A DNA stretch of 64,000 nucleotides from Acidithiobacillus_B sp049965315. Its GTDB lineage: Bacteria; Pseudomonadota; Gammaproteobacteria; Acidithiobacillales; Acidithiobacillaceae. The notes under the pieces were generated by a model. The model had not been told where the DNA came from and ran no database searches. It saw only the letters and a list, made by a program, of their open reading frames with translations. Shown piece by piece: positions 60,418 through 64,000 of this stretch (position 1 is the stretch's first letter; every line of letters begins with the position of its first letter). The position numbers and the translations under genes were made by a program. Where the stretch lies: assembly GCF_049965315.1 (NCBI RefSeq), contig NZ_JBMFWL010000006.1, positions 1-64,000 of the forward strand, read 5' to 3'.

Positions 60418-60447
60418 TTGGGTGGAGCGCTCCGACCCATGTACAAT
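60418..60447 (+). promoter_or_regulatory. probable promoter of mnmG
   Basis: TTGGGT (60418-60423) and TACAAT (60442-60447) are 18 bases apart, 8 bases before the chosen mnmG start. If used, the transcript would be nearly leaderless. The match is moderate. Confidence 0.35.
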
Positions 60448-60454
60448 GGAGTTT

Positions 60455-62329
60455 ATGGAACAGCACTATGACGTCATCGTGGTGGGCGGCGGACACGCCG
60501 GCATCGAGGCGGCCGCGGCGGCGGCCCGGGTGGGTGCGCGCACGCTCCTGCTCACCCAGAATCTGGACACCATCGGCCAGATGTCCTGCAATCCGGCCAT
60601 CGGCGGCATCGGCAAGGGGCATCTGGTCAAGGAGATCGACGCCCTGGGCGGGATCATGGCGCGGGCCATCGATCAGGCCGGCATCCAGTTCCGCATCCTC
60701 AACGCCCGCAAAGGCCCGGCGGTGCGCGCCACCCGCGCCCAGGCGGACCGCAGTCTCTACAAGCGCGCCGTCTGGGGCCTGCTGGAAGCCCTGCCCCATC
60801 TCCAGCTCTTTCAGGGCATGGCGGGGGATCTCCTCATGGAGGGGGAGCGCCTCGCCGGCGTGATCCTGGAGACCGGCCTGGTCTTGCACGCCCGGCAAGT
60901 CGTCCTCACCACCGGCACCTTCCTGGGCGGCCAGATCCACATGGGCGATCAGCACTATGCCGCCGGTCGCGCCGGCGATCCGCCCTCCAACGCCCTGGCC
61001 CGGCGTCTGCGCGAGATGGCCTTCCCGGTGGCGCGCCTGAAGACCGGCACCCCCCCGCGCATCGACGGCCGCAGCATCGATTACAGCCAGTTGGAAGAGC
61101 AGCCCGGGGACGCTCCGCCGCCGCCCTTTTCCTTCCTGACCAGGGCCATCGCCGTCTCCCAACGGGTCTGCCACATCACCCACACCAACCCCCGCACCCA
61201 CGAGATCATTGCGGCGAACCTGCACCGTTCGGCGCTCTATGGCGGCCACATCCAGTCCGTCGGCCCGCGCTACTGTCCCTCCATCGAAGACAAGATCGTG
61301 CGCTTCGCCGACAAGTCCTCGCACCAGATCTTTCTGGAGCCCGAGGGGCTGGACACCCACGAGGTCTATCCCAACGGCATCTCCACCAGCCTGCCCTTCG
61401 ACGTGCAGGAAGAATTGGTGCGCAGTATCCGGGGCCTGGAGAACGCCGTCCTCCTGCGTCCCGGCTACGCCATCGAATACGATTATCTGGACCCTCGCGA
61501 TCTCCACCCCAGTCTGGAGAGCAAGCGCCTGTCCGGTCTCTTCTGCGCCGGGCAGATCAACGGCACCACCGGCTACGAAGAGGCCGCCGCCCAGGGCCTC
61601 CTGGCCGGCCTCAACGCCGCCCGCCGCGCCCGCGAACTCGCACCCTGGTGGCCCGGACGCCACGAGGCCTATCTGGGGGTCATGGTGGACGACCTGGTCA
61701 CCCGGGGGCTGGATGAACCCTACCGGATGTTCACCAGCCGGGCCGAATACCGCCTGCAACTGCGCGAAGACAATGCCGATGCCCGTCTGACGCCCATGGG
61801 GCGGGAACTGGGCCTGGTCGATGACGAACGCTGGCAGGCCTTCGCCGCGAAGCAGGCCGCCGTCCAGGCCGAAAGTGCCCGCCTCGCGGCGCTGCGCATT
61901 TTCCCGGCGAGCCCGGAGGCGGAGCGGCTTTCCTCCGCTTCGGGCCAAGCGCTGCAGCGGGACGTCACCGCCCTGGAACTGCTCCGTCGCCCCGATTGGG
62001 ATTATCCCCGCCTCCTCGCGGCCCTGGATCTCGACCCCTGCAACGACCCCCAGGTCCGGGAGCAGGTGGAGATCCAGTGCAAGTATTCCGGCTATATCGC
62101 CCGCCAGCAGGAAGAGGTGGCCCGCGCCAGTCGCTGGGAAGGAGTGGCCCTCCCGGCGGCGATGGACTTTGGCGAGGTGCGCGGGCTCTCCACCGAATGC
62201 GCCCAGAAGCTGAGCCGCCACCGCCCCGTCAGCATCGGTCAGGCCAGCCGCATCGCCGGCATCACCCCGGCGGCCATTTCCCTGCTCATGATTCACGTGA
62301 AACGGCGCGGCGTGACACAGGCGGATTGA
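60455..62329 (+). CDS. mnmG: tRNA uridine 5-carboxymethylaminomethyl modification enzyme MnmG
   Basis: This 624-residue FAD enzyme is the partner of MnmE for U34 modification. The FAD-binding VIVVGGGHAGIEAAAAAARVG (about 7-27), MSCNPAIGGIGKGHLVKEIDALGG (about 46-69), LKTGTPPRIDGRSIDYS, the AGQINGTTGYEEAAAQGLLAGLNA block and the C-terminal MnmE/tRNA-binding helices are intact. The ATG at 60455 was chosen over ATGs at 60446 and 60422 because of GGAG just upstream and the usual N-terminus. A parS site lies in its last codons. It heads mnmG-rsmG-parA-parB. Confidence 0.96.
   Translation: MEQHYDVIVVGGGHAGIEAAAAAARVGARTLLLTQNLDTIGQMSCNPAIGGIGKGHLVKEIDALGGIMARAIDQAGIQFRILNARKGPAVRATRAQADRSLYKRAVWGLLEALPHLQLFQGMAGDLLMEGERLAGVILETGLVLHARQVVLTTGTFLGGQIHMGDQHYAAGRAGDPPSNALARRLREMAFPVARLKTGTPPRIDGRSIDYSQLEEQPGDAPPPPFSFLTRAIAVSQRVCHITHTNPRTHEIIAANLHRSALYGGHIQSVGPRYCPSIEDKIVRFADKSSHQIFLEPEGLDTHEVYPNGISTSLPFDVQEELVRSIRGLENAVLLRPGYAIEYDYLDPRDLHPSLESKRLSGLFCAGQINGTTGYEEAAAQGLLAGLNAARRARELAPWWPGRHEAYLGVMVDDLVTRGLDEPYRMFTSRAEYRLQLREDNADARLTPMGRELGLVDDERWQAFAAKQAAVQAESARLAALRIFPASPEAERLSSASGQALQRDVTALELLRRPDWDYPRLLAALDLDPCNDPQVREQVEIQCKYSGYIARQQEEVARASRWEGVALPAAMDFGEVRGLSTECAQKLSRHRPVSIGQASRIAGITPAAISLLMIHVKRRGVTQAD
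62289..62304 (+). promoter_or_regulatory. parS-like site at the end of mnmG
   Basis: TGATTCACGTGAAACG matches the parS consensus TGTTTCACGTGAAACA at 14 of 16 bases, with the central TTCACGTGAA intact. It lies in mnmG codons for M-I-H-V-K, about 780 bases upstream of parA, a usual distance for parS near its own operon. Confidence 0.75.
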
Positions 62330-62333
62330 CGGG

Positions 62334-62984
62334 GTGGAGTCGAGTCCTTCCTTTCCCCGGGATCAGGCCCGCCAGATCCTGGATGCAGGCCTGGAGGCCA
62401 TGGCCCTGGAGCCCATCTCCGCAGACCGCCGCTCCTTGCTCCTCGATTACCTCGGCCAATTGGCGCAATGGAATCGCGTCCACAATCTCACCGCCGTGCG
62501 CGATCCCCTGGAGATGGTCTCCCATCACCTCCTCGATAGCCTGAGTCTCCTGCCCTGGTTGCCCGGGGGCGAGGTCTGCGACATCGGCAGCGGCGCAGGC
62601 CTGCCCGGCCTCCCGCTGGCCATCTGCCGCCCTGAGCAGACCTTCACCCTGGTCGAGCCCACCGGCAAGCGCGCGGCCTTTTTGCGCAGCGTGGTGGCCG
62701 GTCTGGGGCTGTCTCGGGTGCGGATCAACCAGTCCCGCAGCGAAGCCTATCGGCCCGCCGCCTATCCGGCCGCCGTGATCAGCCGGGCCGTCGCCTCCCT
62801 TGCCGAGCTGGATCTCATGACGCAACACCTGCAGGGGCCGGCTACCCTCTGCCTCGCCCTCAAGGGCCCCCGCGCCGGCGACGAGATCGCGGCCTGGCCC
62901 CGGGCCGCGGAATTGCAGGTCACCATGCAGAGCTTCCCGGTCCCCGGCCTGCCTCCCCGTGTGCTCGTCCGGTGGCAGGCATGA
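62334..62984 (+). CDS. rsmG: 16S rRNA (guanine-527-N7)-methyltransferase RsmG
   Basis: This 216-residue methyltransferase has YLGQLAQWNRVHNLTAVRDPLEMVSHHLLDSLSL, then the SAM site VCDIGSGAGLPGLPLAICRPE (about 81-101), then LVEPTGKRAAFLR and VISRAVASLAEL. Loss of RsmG gives low-level streptomycin resistance in many bacteria. Start is GTG 62334, 4 bases after mnmG. Confidence 0.95.
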   Translation: MESSPSFPRDQARQILDAGLEAMALEPISADRRSLLLDYLGQLAQWNRVHNLTAVRDPLEMVSHHLLDSLSLLPWLPGGEVCDIGSGAGLPGLPLAICRPEQTFTLVEPTGKRAAFLRSVVAGLGLSRVRINQSRSEAYRPAAYPAAVISRAVASLAELDLMTQHLQGPATLCLALKGPRAGDEIAAWPRAAELQVTMQSFPVPGLPPRVLVRWQA

Positions 62985-63066
62985 CGCGCCCTAGCGGCGG
63001 GCCGGCCGAATGGGTATCCTAAGCGCAGATTTCCACGGAGAAACAGCGGGCTCGTCCGCCAGCACC

Positions 63067-63828
63067 ATGCGCATTGTCGCCGTCGCCAACCAGAAAGGCG
63101 GGGTGGGTAAGACCACCACCGCCGTCAACCTTGCCGCCGAGCTCGCCCAAGGCGGCCAGCGGGTGCTATTGGTGGACCTCGACCCCCAGGCCAACGCCAC
63201 CACCGGACTGGGCCTGGGCCACGTCGATGGCGCCAGCATCTATCATGCCTTGCTGGGAGAGGTCCCCCTGGCAGCCGTGCTGCGGGCAGCGTCTCCGGCG
63301 GGCCTGCAGGTGGCCCCTTCCAGCCCGGACCTCGCCGGCGCCGAAGTCGAACTCTACGGCCGCGCCGGTCGTGAGCAGCGCCTCCGCGAGGCCCTGACCA
63401 CCGTCGCCGACTTCGACTTTTGCCTCATCGACTGTCCCCCGGCCCTCAACATGCTCACCGTCAATGCCCTGGTGGCCGCCGATGCGGTGTTGATCCCCAT
63501 GCAGTGCGAATACTATGCCCTGGAGGGGCTCACTCAGCTCCTCGGCACGGTGCGCCGGGTCCGCGCCGGCCTCAACCCGCGCCTGCAGGTCCACGGCTTG
63601 CTGCGCACCATGTTCGACGCCCGCAATCGCCTGGCATCGGAGGTGGGCATGGAGCTGGAGCGGCACTTCCCCGACAAGCTCTACCGGACGGTGGTGCCGC
63701 GCAACATCCGTCTGGCCGAGGCGCCCAGCTTCGGTCGTGCCATACTGGAGCACGACCCGCACTGTGCCGGCGCCCAGGCCTATCGCGGCGTGGCCGCCGA
63801 ATTCCTGCGCCGCGAGTGTCGGCCGTGA
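63067..63828 (+). CDS. parA: chromosome partitioning ATPase ParA
   Basis: This 253-residue Soj/ParA-type ATPase starts MRIVAVANQKGGVGKTTTAVNLAAELAQ (deviant Walker A), followed by LLVDLDPQANATTGLG (A'), FCLIDCPPALNMLTVNAL (Walker B) and PMQCEYYALEGLTQLL. It lacks an N-terminal helix-turn-helix, so it is the chromosomal type. ATG 63067 gives the standard start; an ATG at 63010 would add 19 non-conserved residues. No clear ribosome site is visible at either. It overlaps parB by GTGA. Confidence 0.95.
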   Translation: MRIVAVANQKGGVGKTTTAVNLAAELAQGGQRVLLVDLDPQANATTGLGLGHVDGASIYHALLGEVPLAAVLRAASPAGLQVAPSSPDLAGAEVELYGRAGREQRLREALTTVADFDFCLIDCPPALNMLTVNALVAADAVLIPMQCEYYALEGLTQLLGTVRRVRAGLNPRLQVHGLLRTMFDARNRLASEVGMELERHFPDKLYRTVVPRNIRLAEAPSFGRAILEHDPHCAGAQAYRGVAAEFLRRECRP

Positions 63829-64000
63829 AGCGGGTCGGCCTGGGCCGCGGCCTGGATGCCCTCTTTGCCAGCGACGCCGACAGTGCCCGGCCGATGCGGG
63901 AGATTCCCCTGGATCTGCTTCAGCGCGGCCGCTATCAGCCGCGCAGCACCATGGACGCCGAGGCCCTGTCCGCCCTGGCTGCCTCCATCCGCTCCCAAGG
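63825..64000 (+). CDS. parB: chromosome partitioning protein ParB, N-terminal part (cut by window edge)
   Basis: Starting at GTG 63825 on the parA stop, the visible 58 residues begin VKRVGLGRGLDALFAS, the conserved ParB/Noc opening that contacts ParA. They continue MREIPLDLLQRGRYQPRSTMDAEALSALAASIRSQG, the first part of the ParB CTPase domain. The rest lies beyond the window. Its binding site parS occurs three times in the window. Confidence 0.95.
   Translation, partial: MKRVGLGRGLDALFASDADSARPMREIPLDLLQRGRYQPRSTMDAEALSALAASIRSQ

Noticed and set aside
60090..60446. 118-residue minus-strand open frame before mnmG
   Set aside because: It overlaps the plus-strand small protein and the hairpin, has Arg/Pro/Gly-rich composition without domain signals, and no ribosome site.

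Overview
The window is a 64 kb, GC-rich stretch of a proteobacterial chromosome around the replication origin. Gene order is of gammaproteobacterial type: rsmI/lpoA/yraN/SIS, nadD-rsfS-rlmH, LysM-dprA-smg-topA divergent from def-fmt-rsmB, and dnaA-dnaN-recF-gyrB. A DsrE-like protein, a 7Fe ferredoxin, a membrane cytochrome c and high GC would fit a sulfur-oxidising lineage such as Acidithiobacillia (Acidithiobacillus/Thermithiobacillus). That placement is inference with low to moderate confidence.

Layout. 1-342: the first codons of a tyrosine integrase (minus strand) and a tRNA-Phe, so an integrated element probably lies to the left. 412-7962: rsmI divergent from lpoA-yraN-(GmhA/DiaA-HldE fusion)-GlcD-like oxidase-DUF155-waaF, an envelope/LPS run. 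8036-12113: an OprD-like porin behind a tandem Pho box, a MetR-like regulator and hemN. 12196-15890: rpmH-rnpA-yidD-yidC-mnmE. 15936-21786: an LpxL-like acyltransferase, then the tightly overlapping run nadD-rsfS-rlmH-DUF4398 lipoprotein-OmpA-like protein-maf-rng. 21773-25329 (minus): thiD-thiE and hemL-hinT-comEA. 25530-26406: a membrane cytochrome c with its terminator. 26411-33911: DnaA boxes, an SDR gene, and dnaA, the oriC candidate, dnaN, recF and gyrB.

33949-38464: an LpxH-like phosphoesterase and a 1188-residue NfnB/NfnA-like fused flavoprotein. 38571-46408: a DsrE-like protein, minCDE, fdxA, topA, smg, dprA and a LysM protein. 46499-53446: def-fmt-rsmB-DUF4390-ntrY-ntrX. 53605-56640: an ABC transporter ATPase and double permease without a binding protein. 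56720-57894: moaB and a methyltransferase. 57897-about 60400: a decayed-looking chromosomal integron, with an integron-type integrase carrying a catalytic Arg-to-His change and a locally frame-shifted segment, palindromes, a toxin-antitoxin cassette with a matching attC, and a small membrane protein. 60455-64000: mnmG-rsmG-parA-parB (parB cut by the window edge).

How it works together. The window holds most of the origin-proximal chromosome maintenance apparatus: DnaA boxes with an AT-rich dnaA-dnaN spacer, ParA/ParB, and three close matches to the ParB site parS (40920, 49364, 62289). One parS fills half of the 29-base gap between fdxA and minC and touches the minC start codon. The usual rpmH-rnpA-yidC-mnmE-mnmG-rsmG-parAB block is split here, its halves about 45 kb apart on either side of dnaA. 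The most unusual features are the integron remnant, the NfnAB-like fusion, the Pho-box porin, the SIS-HldE fusion and the parS/minC overlap.
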